Source: Candidatus Tetragenococcus pullicola (lineage in GTDB: Bacteria > Bacillota > Bacilli > Lactobacillales > Enterococcaceae). From it: DNA of 42,717 nucleotides. The notes below the pieces were generated by a model. It did not search any database and was not told the DNA's origin. It saw only the letters and a program-made list of their open reading frames with translations. This document shows positions 25,049-33,252 of the stretch, in pieces; the stretch's first letter is position 1, and each line of letters starts with the position of its first letter. The position numbers and the translations under genes are program-made. Where the stretch lies: the NCBI GenBank assembly GCA_019115705.1, contig DXDB01000139.1:1-42717 (forward strand), given 5' to 3'.

Positions 25049-27290
25049 AGATTGGAAAAATCAACTGGTTTTTCCCGCAGTGATCAGCGCTACTTTTGTA
25101 ACTGGTATCATTTTAAAATCTCTTTTTCTTTTGGGGATTACTTGCTATTTTGTGGTCATTTTAATGATCAAGAAACAAAAATTTCTGCTTTTTTTGAGTG
25201 TCATTATTTGTTTATTACTGTTTCTTCGTTTTTTTCAAATGCGATTACCTAGCATAGAGGTTCAACCAGACCAAGAAATCACGACGTCATTACAGGTTTT
25301 CCCAGATACCATCAAGGTCAATGGTGATCAAGTAACCTTTGAGGCAAAAATGTCAAAAGGAAAAGCGAGCGTTCAATATAAATTGTCTACTGTGCAAGAA
25401 AAAAAGACATGGATGAAACGACAAAATTGGTCCAAAGAACTTTTAGTCCAAGGAAATTTTTTAGAAAATGAAACAGCTCGTAATCTTCATGGGTTTGATC
25501 AAGCTTGGTATCAATTTTCAACAAATAAAATAGGAACCTTTCGTATTAATGAAATTAAAAAAATAAGAAGAGGAAATTGGCGCTATTTTTTTAAGAAAAA
25601 TCGGGCCCGCTGTATCGATTGGGTTGACAATCATTATTCTGAAAAAAGTAGTTTGTACATTCAATCTTTGTTACTAGGGTACAAAAGTGTATCCTTTCAA
25701 GACATTCGATCTATCTATAGCACAAGCGGTGTCCTACATCTTTTTACGATTTCTGGTATGCATGTTTATCTGTTTTATGGCTGGTTTTTTTATCTTTTTC
25801 GTAAAAGTCAACGCACATTTTCCGAGTTCTTTTTGTTCTTTACAGTGCTAATCTTTTTTTCTGTGACCATATTTGGTACAACAATTAGTGTCTGGCGAGC
25901 CACTTTATTTTATCTTATCCGGCTATTTTTTAAAGAAGCCAATATTCACCTGTCAACGATGGATCGCTTTAGTATCGTGTTGATGCTGTTATTGTTTATA
26001 GACCCCAAAAGCTTATTGCAAGTTTCAGGTATCTTATCGATTGGAATGTCCGCTATTTTGTTGTTTATAGAAAATAATCCAAAACAAAGATTCTCGAAAA
26101 TCCGTCAATCACTTGAAATATCGTTATTAGTGTCCCCATTTTTACTTTATTTCTTTTTTGAGTTTCCCCTTCTAGGAGGACTTTTGACAAGTGTAATGGC
26201 TCCTCTTTTTACAAGCGTATTTTTGCCACTGTGTATTGGGAGCATTGGCTTAACAGTTATTGGGTGGCAAAACAATAGTCTCACGTTTGTATTAGAAACC
26301 CTGATTTCCTTCATTGAAAAAGGGATCAGCTATACCAAAAACTTTTCGTTTATTACAGGACAACCTACCCTAATATTTGTTGTCATTTGTCTAATTGTCA
26401 GTCTGCTTTGTTATCAAGGAAAACACCGTAAGTATTTTTTCATACCACTTGTTCTTTTAATGGTACAAAATGCTTTTTCACTGGATACTTCTGTCAGCTT
26501 TGTAGACGTAGGACAAGGAGATAGTATCGTGATTCAGATGCCATTTAAAAAAGATGTTTATGTGGTTGATACTGGTGGCAAGTTGAATTTTTTAAAAGAA
26601 GATTGGCAAGAACGAGAAATAAGAGCAAATGCAGAATTTACCTTGATTCCTTTTTTAAAAGGAGAAGGTGTTCGAAAAATAAAAGGCTTGGTATTGACTC
26701 ATGGCGATGTCGATCATATGGGAGATACCCTAGCCTTAGTAGAGGCTATTCCAGTAGACACTATCTATGTCGGACAAGGAAGTCTACAAAATAAAAATAT
26801 GAAAAAATTAGTCAAAAAGTTGCCACGCTCGATAAAAATTCAAGAAGTAAAAACTGGCGATCAAATAGGGGACAACCTTCGCATGAACGTTTTATCTCCT
26901 CAACATAGAGGAAAAGGAGAAAATGAAGATTCAGTGGTGTTGTCACTTGCTATCAAAAATACTCGTTTTTTATTAATGGGAGATTTAGATCAAGCAGGTG
27001 AAAATCAAATCATAAAACATTATCCTAAACTTAAAACAGATATCTTAAAGTTAGGACATCACGGAAGTAAAACCTCTTCTGGAAATTCTTTTATTCAAGC
27101 GACAGAACCCAAGCAAGCCATTGTTTCTTGTGGTTTAAATAATTCATTTCATCATCCAAATCAAGAAGTTTTGGATACACTTAAACAAAATAAAGTTCAA
27201 GTCTTTCGGACAGATAGGCAAGGAATGATTCGATATACTTGGCACTTTTGGGATCGATATCCAAAATTATTCATTCAAAAAAGCAAATAG
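25032..27290 (+). CDS. comEC: Competence channel protein ComEC
   Basis: Membrane channel for single-stranded DNA entry. The 752-aa protein has the expected order: N-terminal OB-like/DUF4131 region after two membrane helices (about 1-160), the Competence membrane domain (about 190-460), and a C-terminal metallo-beta-lactamase domain with V-D-V-G-Q-G-D-S and the metal motif H557-G-D-V-D-H-M-G-D. The latter is proposed to be a nuclease. I favour ATG 25032, overlapping comEB by 17 nt, over an in-frame TTG at 25005; neither has a clear RBS, suggesting translational coupling. The frame is intact. Confidence 0.94.
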   Translation: MIQLTEDWKNQLVFPAVISATFVTGIILKSLFLLGITCYFVVILMIKKQKFLLFLSVIICLLLFLRFFQMRLPSIEVQPDQEITTSLQVFPDTIKVNGDQVTFEAKMSKGKASVQYKLSTVQEKKTWMKRQNWSKELLVQGNFLENETARNLHGFDQAWYQFSTNKIGTFRINEIKKIRRGNWRYFFKKNRARCIDWVDNHYSEKSSLYIQSLLLGYKSVSFQDIRSIYSTSGVLHLFTISGMHVYLFYGWFFYLFRKSQRTFSEFFLFFTVLIFFSVTIFGTTISVWRATLFYLIRLFFKEANIHLSTMDRFSIVLMLLLFIDPKSLLQVSGILSIGMSAILLFIENNPKQRFSKIRQSLEISLLVSPFLLYFFFEFPLLGGLLTSVMAPLFTSVFLPLCIGSIGLTVIGWQNNSLTFVLETLISFIEKGISYTKNFSFITGQPTLIFVVICLIVSLLCYQGKHRKYFFIPLVLLMVQNAFSLDTSVSFVDVGQGDSIVIQMPFKKDVYVVDTGGKLNFLKEDWQEREIRANAEFTLIPFLKGEGVRKIKGLVLTHGDVDHMGDTLALVEAIPVDTIYVGQGSLQNKNMKKLVKKLPRSIKIQEVKTGDQIGDNLRMNVLSPQHRGKGENEDSVVLSLAIKNTRFLLMGDLDQAGENQIIKHYPKLKTDILKLGHHGSKTSSGNSFIQATEPKQAIVSCGLNNSFHHPNQEVLDTLKQNKVQVFRTDRQGMIRYTWHFWDRYPKLFIQKSK

Positions 27291-27327
27291 TCATCAGATA
27301 CTAAATGTGATAGGATAAAAGAAGAGA

Positions 27328-28374
27328 ATGGAGAGAAAGCCGTTGAAAGTTCAAGAAGCTATACAAAAAATCCACGAGAAAAATTTTACGCCCGTCTATT
27401 TAGTACTTGGTACAGAAGAGTATTTACAAAAGCAGATACGAACTGCTTTTTTAGAAAGTTTTGTCATTGAAGAAGGGGACTTGAATTTTTCGCAGTTTGA
27501 TATGGAAGAAGATAGTCTAGGCGCTGTTTTGGATGAAGCTGAATCCGTTCCATTTTTTGGGGATCAGCGGTTGATTTTTGTTGAAACACCTTATTTTTTA
27601 ACTGCTGAAAAAAAGACGAATGCTCCTGAACAACCAATCGATAGTTTCCTTGATTATCTAAAACAACCGATTGATAGCTCGATCTTGGTTTTTTTTGCGA
27701 ATTATGAAAAGCTAGATGAACGAAAAAAGGTCGTCAAACAGTTAAAAAAAGCAAGCACTATAATTGAGGTTCAACCATTAAAAGAAGCTGAAGTACGTCG
27801 TTATTTGCAACAAACTATTGATAATGAAGGAATCTTTATGAGTCGAGAAGCCTTTGAGTTGTTTATCAGACTTACGGATGCTGATTTATCAAAGTCAATG
27901 CGAGAGTTTGACAAAATCAAACTTTTTGCTACTGAAAGCAAAAAAGTCACGGTAAAAGATATTGAGCAGCTAGTTCCTAAGACCTTGGAACATAATATTT
28001 TTGATTTAACAAATGATTTGTTGGCGGGAAACGCTGAGAAAGCGTTACGTTTGTATGAGGATCTTCATACGCAAGGAGAGGAAACAATTAAGATCAACGC
28101 AATATTAATCAGCCAAATTCGTCTCTTGTTGCAGACAGCCATTTTAATAAAAAACGGCTATACTCAAGGCGATATTACCAAAACGATTGGCGCTCATCCT
28201 TATCGAGTGAAGTTAGCAGTACAACAGCTTCGAAAACTAGATATCAATAGTTTGTCGTCTATTTATGATGAATTGATAGAAAATGATTATTTGGTAAAAA
28301 GTGGTCAAGCTGAAAAAGAATTTACTTTCCAATTGTTTCTTCTTAAAACATCGGCCAAGCAAAAAAGAGCATAA
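27328..28374 (+). CDS. holA: DNA polymerase III subunit delta
   Basis: Clamp-loader subunit that opens the beta sliding clamp. The 348-aa length is right. The N-terminal AAA+-like domain begins with T-P-V-Y-L-V-L-G-T-E-E-Y-L-Q and includes V-P-F-F-G-D-Q-R-L-I-F-V (about residues 74-85). The C-terminal helical collar contains F-D-L-T-N-D-L-L-A-G-N. The start is uncertain: ATG 27328 has little upstream RBS, whereas TTG 27343 is 7 nt after GGAGAG and would give M-K-V-Q-E-A-I-Q-K. It sits directly behind comEC (37 nt), the common arrangement, and ends at a bidirectional terminator facing rpsT. Confidence 0.94.
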   Translation: MERKPLKVQEAIQKIHEKNFTPVYLVLGTEEYLQKQIRTAFLESFVIEEGDLNFSQFDMEEDSLGAVLDEAESVPFFGDQRLIFVETPYFLTAEKKTNAPEQPIDSFLDYLKQPIDSSILVFFANYEKLDERKKVVKQLKKASTIIEVQPLKEAEVRRYLQQTIDNEGIFMSREAFELFIRLTDADLSKSMREFDKIKLFATESKKVTVKDIEQLVPKTLEHNIFDLTNDLLAGNAEKALRLYEDLHTQGEETIKINAILISQIRLLLQTAILIKNGYTQGDITKTIGAHPYRVKLAVQQLRKLDINSLSSIYDELIENDYLVKSGQAEKEFTFQLFLLKTSAKQKRA

Positions 28375-28376
28375 AA

Positions 28377-28402
28377 AAAAGAGTGGAGAGCCACTCTTTT
28401 TT
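28377..28402. terminator. Bidirectional terminator between holA and rpsT
   Basis: GAGTGG (28381-28386) and CCACTC (28391-28396) with loop AGAG, flanked by A8 on the left and T8 on the right, so it serves both converging genes. Confidence 0.92.
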
Positions 28403-28657
28403 TTATTTAGAAACACGTTTGCTTAAACGGCTTTTATCGCGGTTTGCTTTATTGGCATGGATCAAGCCTTTTGATTCAGTCATATCGATTGCTTTGATCG
28501 CATCTTTATATAAAGCATCAGCATTTTCAGCACCAGCTTCAGCAGCTTGTTCAGCTTTTTTAATAGCTGTACGCATAGCACTTACTTGAGATGAATTTCT
28601 AGCACTTGCGGCTTCGTTTGTACGAACACGTTTGATTGCAGATTCAATTTGTGGCAT
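28403..28657 (-). CDS. rpsT: 30S ribosomal protein S20
   Basis: The 84-aa S20 protein binds 16S rRNA in the body of the small subunit. It starts [14 protein letters not shown], with repeated basic helices and the ending S-R-L-S-K-R-V-S-K. The frame runs 44 codons further upstream, but the true ATG at 28657 follows GGAGGTG (28664-28670). It is transcribed alone, opposite to holA, with its own promoter. Confidence 0.98.
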   Translation of the reverse strand: MPQIESAIKRVRTNEAASARNSSQVSAMRTAIKKAEQAAEAGAENADALYKDAIKAIDMTESKGLIHANKANRDKSRLSKRVSK

Positions 28658-28682
28658 TTTTTTCACCTCCAGAAAAAGAGTA

Positions 28683-28710
28683 ATTATACGAAAGACGTAT
28701 AAATCAACAA
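28683..28710 (-). promoter_or_regulatory. Predicted promoter of rpsT
   Basis: On the minus strand, TTGTTG (28705-28710) and TATAAT (28683-28688) with a 16-nt spacer. A second TATAAT lies further upstream near 28719-28724 without a good -35. Confidence 0.55.
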
Positions 28711-28805
28711 TAGTCATTATACCTAAACAAAAGTCACAATGCAATAATAAGTGTAAAGAAATATTACTTAACAGAAAAAATATTACCATTCAAAGCTAAA
28801 CTTTA

Positions 28806-28900
28806 TGACCACGTCTACGCTACACGAAGGTGTCTGCCAAGCTTCAAACAGAAACTAGACGCTAAATCGCTAAGTGAAGTGACCTCATTTGACCGTGGGA
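28806..28900. other. Structured intergenic stretch upstream of rpsT and pit
   Basis: CCACG (28809-28813) can pair with CGTGG (28894-28898). ACAC-GAAG-GTGT (28822-28833) forms a small perfect hairpin, and TGACC occurs three times (28806, 28880, 28890). It is less AT-rich than the surroundings. There is no ORF; it may be an intergenic repeat. The remaining bases to 28980 hold ATGTTA/TAACAT (28926-28931, 28941-28946) and nothing else clear. Confidence 0.3.
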
Positions 28901-28980
28901 GTAACGAAAAAAATTGATACCTTCCATGTTAAACATTGACTAACATAGAGATAGACTTGCTTTGTGGTTATATATCGTAA

Positions 28981-28994
28981 CTAGAAATTTCTAG
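28981..28994. promoter_or_regulatory. Perfect 14-bp palindrome upstream of the pit promoter
   Basis: CTAGAAATTTCTAG reads the same on both strands. Its centre is about 68 nt before the predicted pit transcription start, a place for a dimeric regulator. No regulator can be named. Confidence 0.4.
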
Positions 28995-29040
28995 GAATTT
29001 GAAAAAAATATTTGAAAGTATTCATTCTTTCTTTTCCTTA

Positions 29041-29049
29041 TGGTATTAT
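29041..29049 (+). promoter_or_regulatory. Predicted extended -10 promoter of pit
   Basis: TGGTATTAT (TG, one base, TATTAT) gives a start near 29056, exactly at the first paired base of the leader structure. The -35 region is not consensus. Confidence 0.55.
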
Positions 29050-29055
29050 AAGCGT

Positions 29056-29145
29056 AGGGTCTTTCGTTACAAGTAATCAACAGTATTGATTTGTAAACAG
29101 TTTTAGAAGAGATTAACTACTTCTAATTTTAGACCTTCTTTTTTT
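29056..29145 (+). promoter_or_regulatory. Structured pit leader: three-way junction ending in a U run
   Basis: P1: AGGGTCT (29056-29062) with AGACCTT (29131-29137), seven pairs with one G-U. P2: TTACAA-GTA-ATCAA (29067-29080) with TTGAT-TTGTAA (29086-29096), eleven pairs and a 3-nt bulge. P3: TTAGAAG (29103-29109) with CTTCTAA (29120-29126), seven pairs. C and then T7 follow P1 (29139-29145). So the whole predicted RNA from its start is enclosed and ends like a terminator. It may be an attenuator or riboswitch-type leader of the transporter operon, or a short independent RNA. Confidence 0.5.
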
Positions 29146-29177
29146 ATGTTTAACGAATATGAATGGTGGTGTAAATT

Positions 29178-30194
29178 TTGAGTCTTGCACTAATTGTGAC
29201 AATTACACTTGTTATGGGTGTTATCTTTGTTAATGGGTGGACAGATGCACCTAACGCAATTGCCACTGCCGTTTCAACACGAGTGTTGAAACCAAATGTT
29301 GCGATTGGTATCGCTGTTGTCATGAACTTTTTAGGTGCTTTGGTCATGACAATGTTTAATGCGCAAGTGGCCGAAACAATCAGTAATATTGTCTCATTTG
29401 ATGGGCAAGGAATTGCTGCTGCTCAAGTAGCTTTAGCAGCTTCCTTATTTTCAATCGTGGTTTGGTCAGTTGCAGCTTGGTATTTTGGAATTCCAACAAG
29501 TGAATCGCACGCATTGATTGCTGGATTAACGGGTTCAGCTATGGCATTAGGTGGACTTGGAGCGGTCAATGGATCGGAATGGACCAAAGTATTGATTGGG
29601 CTGGTTGTATCAACTATTTTTGGATTTGGTGGAGGTTATCTTATCGCCAAGTTAATTGCTTGGGCCTTTCAATGGGTTCCGAGAAGAAATGCTAACAAGG
29701 TCTTTACTTGGGGACAAGCAATTTCTGCGGCAGCAAATGCTTTTTTACATGGCGCACAAGATGGACAAAAATTTATGGGTGTTTTCATGTTAGGTCTGTT
29801 TTACAACGGCCTTGTAGAAAAATCTGGGAATGGTTTTGTAATACCTATTTGGGTCATGGCTTTGTGTTCCATTACCATGGGCGTTGGAACATCGATTGGT
29901 GGAATGAAAATCATCAAATCAGTCGGTATGGATATGGTCAAGTTAGAGACCTATCAAGGGTTTTCTGCCGATTTGAGTGCCGCAATTTGCTTGTTGTTGG
30001 CTTCTATGTTTGGAATACCCGTTTCAACCACTCACACAAAAACAACGGCCATCATGGGTGTTGGTGCTTCAAAACGAATGTCCAGTGTTGACTGGAGCAT
30101 TGTGAAAGAAATGGTTTTGGCTTGGGTATTAACTTTCCCTGGCTGTGGTGCAATTGCATTTATTATGGCAAAAGTTTTTGTAGCAATTTTTTAA
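29178..30194 (+). CDS. pit: PiT-family inorganic phosphate transporter
   Basis: Low-affinity phosphate (metal-phosphate) permease of the cell membrane, 338 aa. The PiT signature occurs twice in inverted halves: G-W-T-D-A-P-N-A-I-A-T-A-V-S-T-R (about 20-35), and G-A-Q-D-G-Q-K-F-M-G-V after A-N-A-F (about 193-203). S-E-S-H-A-L and S-T-T-H-T-K are the paired helical breaks. About ten membrane helices are apparent. The start is TTG 29178 with GGTGGTG 6 nt upstream; no better start exists. It precedes a PhoU-like gene by 12 nt and lies behind a structured leader. Confidence 0.95.
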   Translation: MSLALIVTITLVMGVIFVNGWTDAPNAIATAVSTRVLKPNVAIGIAVVMNFLGALVMTMFNAQVAETISNIVSFDGQGIAAAQVALAASLFSIVVWSVAAWYFGIPTSESHALIAGLTGSAMALGGLGAVNGSEWTKVLIGLVVSTIFGFGGGYLIAKLIAWAFQWVPRRNANKVFTWGQAISAAANAFLHGAQDGQKFMGVFMLGLFYNGLVEKSGNGFVIPIWVMALCSITMGVGTSIGGMKIIKSVGMDMVKLETYQGFSADLSAAICLLLASMFGIPVSTTHTKTTAIMGVGASKRMSSVDWSIVKEMVLAWVLTFPGCGAIAFIMAKVFVAIF

Positions 30195-30206
30195 GGAGAG
30201 AATAAA

Positions 30207-30830
30207 ATGAGTCGGAAAAAACATTTTGATTACTTCAAGGCAATGGAAACTCTAGCAGAAAATGCCTACACTGCTGCTGGGATTTTAGAAGATATTGTTA
30301 GAAACTATTCACTTGAATACTATAAAGAAAAAGTGGGTAAAATCCATGAAATCGAAAAAGATAGCGATGCTTTGATTGCTCAACTAAACAAAGAATTATA
30401 CGAATCTTTTATTACCCCTATCGATCGTGAAGATATTATGGTCATTTCTGAACAAATAGATGATATTTTAGACGGAATCAACGCGATGGCTTTTCTTTTT
30501 GAAAATTTAATCATTACAGATATGAGAAAAGAAACGGATCATTTTGCTGAAATGGTTACTTCTGCAACAAAAGGTGTTCACACGGCAGTAAAAGAATTTC
30601 ACAAGTTTAAAAACTCGAAAGACTTAAAGAATTTGATTTTGGAAGTTAATAATATCGAATCTGAAGGAGACCGCTTATTCAGTCAATTAAAAAAACAATT
30701 ATTCTCTGAAGAAGAAAATCTTTTAGAAATCATCAAATGGAAAGAGATTTACGATCGTTTTGAATTGATTTTAAATGCAACAGAAGATGCTGTGGATACA
30801 ATTGATATCATGACTATTAAAAATACGTAA
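30207..30830 (+). CDS. PhoU-like DUF47 family protein (TIGR00153)
   Basis: A 207-aa helical protein of the DUF47/PhoU-like family, which pairs with PiT transporters and is thought to restrain or tune them. It has the typical repeats of two three-helix bundles with metal-binding E-x-x-x-D motifs: I-E-K-D-S-D (about 49) and I-E-S-E-G-D (about 150), plus D-R-E-D-I and D-D-I-L-D-G-I-N-A. RBS AAGGAGAG; 12 nt after pit, so one transcript and probably one functional unit. Confidence 0.93.
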   Translation: MSRKKHFDYFKAMETLAENAYTAAGILEDIVRNYSLEYYKEKVGKIHEIEKDSDALIAQLNKELYESFITPIDREDIMVISEQIDDILDGINAMAFLFENLIITDMRKETDHFAEMVTSATKGVHTAVKEFHKFKNSKDLKNLILEVNNIESEGDRLFSQLKKQLFSEEENLLEIIKWKEIYDRFELILNATEDAVDTIDIMTIKNT

Positions 30831-30831
30831 T

Positions 30832-30862
30832 AAAAAGCCAGGACTTTTGTCCTGGCTTTTTA
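30832..30862. terminator. Bidirectional terminator between the PhoU-like gene and uppP
   Basis: AAAAAGCCAGGAC and GTCCTGGCTTTTT form a perfect 13-bp hairpin with a TTTT loop; A5 and T5 flanks serve both converging genes. Confidence 0.93.
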
Positions 30863-30868
30863 TTATAA

Positions 30869-31702
30869 TTAAAGAGCAATCAACCAATAAACAATCAAGA
30901 TTGCGCCTAAAACAATGCGGTACCAACCGAAAGCTGTAAAGTCGTTTTTCTTTAGATAATTCATTAGAAACTTGATGGCTAAGATTGAAACGACAAATGA
31001 AATAACAGTTCCGACCAATAAAATAAAGGTTGAAGAAAAGTCAAAACTATTGCCCTCTAACAGAAATTTAACAACCTTTAAAAGACTTGCTCCAAACATG
31101 GTTGGAATTCCAAGGAAGAAAGAAAATTCAGTAGCAACAAAACGAGAACCGCCTATGAGTATCGCGCCTAAAATGGTCGCACCTGACCGCGAAGTTCCTG
31201 GTATCAAAGATAAAACTTGAAACATCCCAACGATTAAAGCAAATTGATAAGTAATGTCAGTCAAATTTGTAATTTTAGGCGTTTTCCCTTTGTTTCTCTT
31301 TTCTACAAGAATAAAGGCAATCCCGTAAACAATCAACATGATGGCGACTGGCAGAAATTTATGAAAGTGGTCGTCTAACCAATCATCTAAAGGTAAACCA
31401 ATAATAGCTGAAGGAATAATGGCAACAATCACTTTAAACCATAATGACCAGGTATCCTTTTTTTCAGTGGCATTTTTTGATGGTGCAAACGGGTTTAATT
31501 TAGTGAAGTACAAAACGACAACTGCTAATATCGCTCCTAATTGTATAACGACATTAAACATAGTCATAAATTCTTCGCTGGCATCCATCTTAATGAATTC
31601 ATTTGCTAAGATTAAATGCCCGGTACTACTGATAGGGAGCCATTCCGTGATTCCTTCAATGACTCCAAGGACAACGGCTTTAACAATATTAAGAAAAAAC
31701 AT
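30869..31702 (-). CDS. uppP: Undecaprenyl-diphosphatase UppP (BacA)
   Basis: Integral membrane phosphatase that recycles undecaprenyl pyrophosphate to the lipid carrier for wall synthesis; overproduction gives bacitracin resistance. At 277 aa it is full length with about eight helices. The two active-site motifs are [14 protein letters not shown] (about residues 17-30) and P-G-T-S-R-S-G-A-T (about 168-176). RBS AAAGGA 7-8 nt before the ATG, and a good promoter 40-65 nt upstream. Confidence 0.97.
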   Translation of the reverse strand: MFFLNIVKAVVLGVIEGITEWLPISSTGHLILANEFIKMDASEEFMTMFNVVIQLGAILAVVVLYFTKLNPFAPSKNATEKKDTWSLWFKVIVAIIPSAIIGLPLDDWLDDHFHKFLPVAIMLIVYGIAFILVEKRNKGKTPKITNLTDITYQFALIVGMFQVLSLIPGTSRSGATILGAILIGGSRFVATEFSFFLGIPTMFGASLLKVVKFLLEGNSFDFSSTFILLVGTVISFVVSILAIKFLMNYLKKNDFTAFGWYRIVLGAILIVYWLIAL

Positions 31703-31739
31703 TTTTTCAATCCTTTCCTATAAAATGTGAATCTCTATC

Positions 31740-31768
31740 AGTATACCGTTTCTACTTCTAATAACCAA
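31740..31768 (-). promoter_or_regulatory. Predicted sigma-A promoter of uppP
   Basis: On the minus strand TTGGTT (31763-31768), 17-nt spacer, TATACT (31740-31745). It lies in the 83-nt gap after the histidine-phosphatase gene, so uppP can be expressed on its own. Confidence 0.62.
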
Positions 31769-31785
31769 TCTTTTTCCGATTATTT

Positions 31786-32478
31786 CTAGTTTTTTAAGCT
31801 TTGGCCCTTTTTGATATAATCTGTTGTCGCAAACTGTACACATTCAAAAGAGCCTTTCTCATAAATTAAGCGAGTCACTGAACCATTGGGAATATCCATC
31901 CGAATATTATTTTCTTCTCTGATAAGATTCATCAAGAAGGCAATCGTTAGCCCGTGAGAAACAACCAAGGCTTTGCCACCCCCGTTTTTTTCCACACGAT
32001 ACGCTATATCTTCAAAACCCGTTCTCACACGAAACTCAAGTTCTTGATAAGTTTCAGCCCAATTGGCCGTATCTGCTTCATAGATGGCATCGCATACTTG
32101 GTGAAAGGTGGTGTTGCGATCAACCATTTCATCATAATTTTGAAAATTTAACACTCGAGGGACAACGCCCCACATCTCAGCATCAAAACCTCCTTCTAAG
32201 GAACCAAAACACCATTCACGAATTCTTTTATCGACACGATAGGGGATATTAGCACCTTTTTGATGCTCTCCTAAAAGAATTCGCATGGTTTCAATAGCAC
32301 GCCCACTATCGCTAGACACGGCTTCTTGAAATTCAATCTCTTTTAAACCACGTCCTAAATCATAAATCGTTTCAGCACCAGATTTGGTTAGAGGTGTATC
32401 ACACCATCCTTGGACACGTTGCACCGCATTAAACATCGTTTTCCCATGACGCACAATGTAAAGTTCAGTTTTTGCCAT
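31786..32478 (-). CDS. Histidine phosphatase (phosphoglycerate-mutase-like) family protein
   Basis: A 230-aa member of the histidine phosphatase superfamily. The phospho-acceptor motif is Y-I-V-R-H-G-K-T (H11). A second catalytic His is in V-V-S-H-G-L-T (about residue 181). The segment G-W-C-D-T-P-L-T and S-D-S-G-R-A-I-E-T also fit. The substrate is unknown; it is not a glycolytic mutase by length and context. It lies 21 nt behind the MBL hydrolase gene on the minus strand and probably shares its transcript. Confidence 0.9.
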   Translation of the reverse strand: MAKTELYIVRHGKTMFNAVQRVQGWCDTPLTKSGAETIYDLGRGLKEIEFQEAVSSDSGRAIETMRILLGEHQKGANIPYRVDKRIREWCFGSLEGGFDAEMWGVVPRVLNFQNYDEMVDRNTTFHQVCDAIYEADTANWAETYQELEFRVRTGFEDIAYRVEKNGGGKALVVSHGLTIAFLMNLIREENNIRMDIPNGSVTRLIYEKGSFECVQFATTDYIKKGQSLKN

Positions 32479-32499
32479 AATTTCACTCCTAAATTTTCA

Positions 32500-33114
32500 T
32501 TATTTTACAAAGAATGGATTGGATCGTTTTTCCACTTCAATGGTCGTTGGTGCGCCATGACCAGGATAAACTGGAAATTGGTTAGGTAAGGTAAACAATT
32601 GCGATTGGATACTTTCCAACAATTGTTCCAAGTTACCTGTTGGTAAGTCGCTACGACCAATACTTCCGCGAAAAAGGGTATCTCCTGCAATTACAAAATT
32701 TTCGAAAATAAAACTCACACTACCTATCGAATGCCCAGGGGTTGAAACGACTTTGAATGAAAGATTTCCTAATTGATATTCTTTATTTTCAAGCTCTTTT
32801 TCTGCCGGACGCACGATTATTGATTCTTCAAAACTAGCAGATAAATTTAGACTAGGATCTTGTAACCAGTCTTTTTCTAATGGACTTAGATAGACCTCAA
32901 TGTGATAAAAATCTCTTAAAGTATCCACAGCTCCAATATGGTCAAAGTGGGCATGGGTCAACAAAATGGCCAAGGGTTTAGCTTCAGTTTTATTGATTTC
33001 TTCGATAATACGTGGACTATCAGCACCTGGATCAATAATTAATAACTGATCATCTTCCCAAACTAAATAACAATTTTCTTCGATTTCTCCAGTAACCACA
33101 CGATTCACTTGCAT
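32500..33114 (-). CDS. Metallo-beta-lactamase-fold hydrolase (glyoxalase II-like, YqgX type)
   Basis: A 204-aa MBL-fold metal hydrolase. The metal site T-H-A-H-F-D-H-I-G is seen at residues 53-61 (H54, H56, D58, H59), followed by T-P-G-H-S and A-G-D-T-L-F-R-G-S-I-G-R and a C-terminal P-G-H-G. The G-R-S-D-L-P-T-G segment is typical of the small YqgX/YcbL group related to glyoxalase II. The exact substrate, possibly a thioester, cannot be fixed. RBS GGAGGG. It is first gene of a minus-strand pair with the histidine phosphatase. Confidence 0.92.
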   Translation of the reverse strand: MQVNRVVTGEIEENCYLVWEDDQLLIIDPGADSPRIIEEINKTEAKPLAILLTHAHFDHIGAVDTLRDFYHIEVYLSPLEKDWLQDPSLNLSASFEESIIVRPAEKELENKEYQLGNLSFKVVSTPGHSIGSVSFIFENFVIAGDTLFRGSIGRSDLPTGNLEQLLESIQSQLFTLPNQFPVYPGHGAPTTIEVEKRSNPFFVK

Positions 33115-33141
33115 AAAAAGCCCTCCTTTTTCTTTACTTTA

Positions 33142-33170
33142 AGTATAGCGTAAACTAGCAACCGTGACAA
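33142..33170 (-). promoter_or_regulatory. Predicted sigma-A promoter of the MBL/histidine-phosphatase pair
   Basis: On the minus strand TTGTCA (33165-33170), 17-nt spacer, TATACT (33142-33147). Confidence 0.65.
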
Positions 33171-33252
33171 AGAAAGTTCTTTTTGAATTTTTTTATTAAA
33201 AAAGCGGACATTTTTCTTCTCGAACTCGTTAATAAAGGTAGGAGGTGAAATA

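Noticed and set aside
28658-28789. 44-codon N-terminal extension of S20
   Set aside because: S20 starts M-P-Q-I-E-S-A-I-K with GGAGGTG directly upstream; the extension crosses the promoter.
29146-29181. 11-codon upstream frame overlapping the pit start
   Set aside because: It could be a leader peptide coupled to pit, but it has no RBS (only a T run precedes it), so I do not claim it.
33115-33252. Good promoter for the holin-like gene
   Set aside because: A TTGAAT at 33183 has no -10 at the right distance; I could not support a promoter here.
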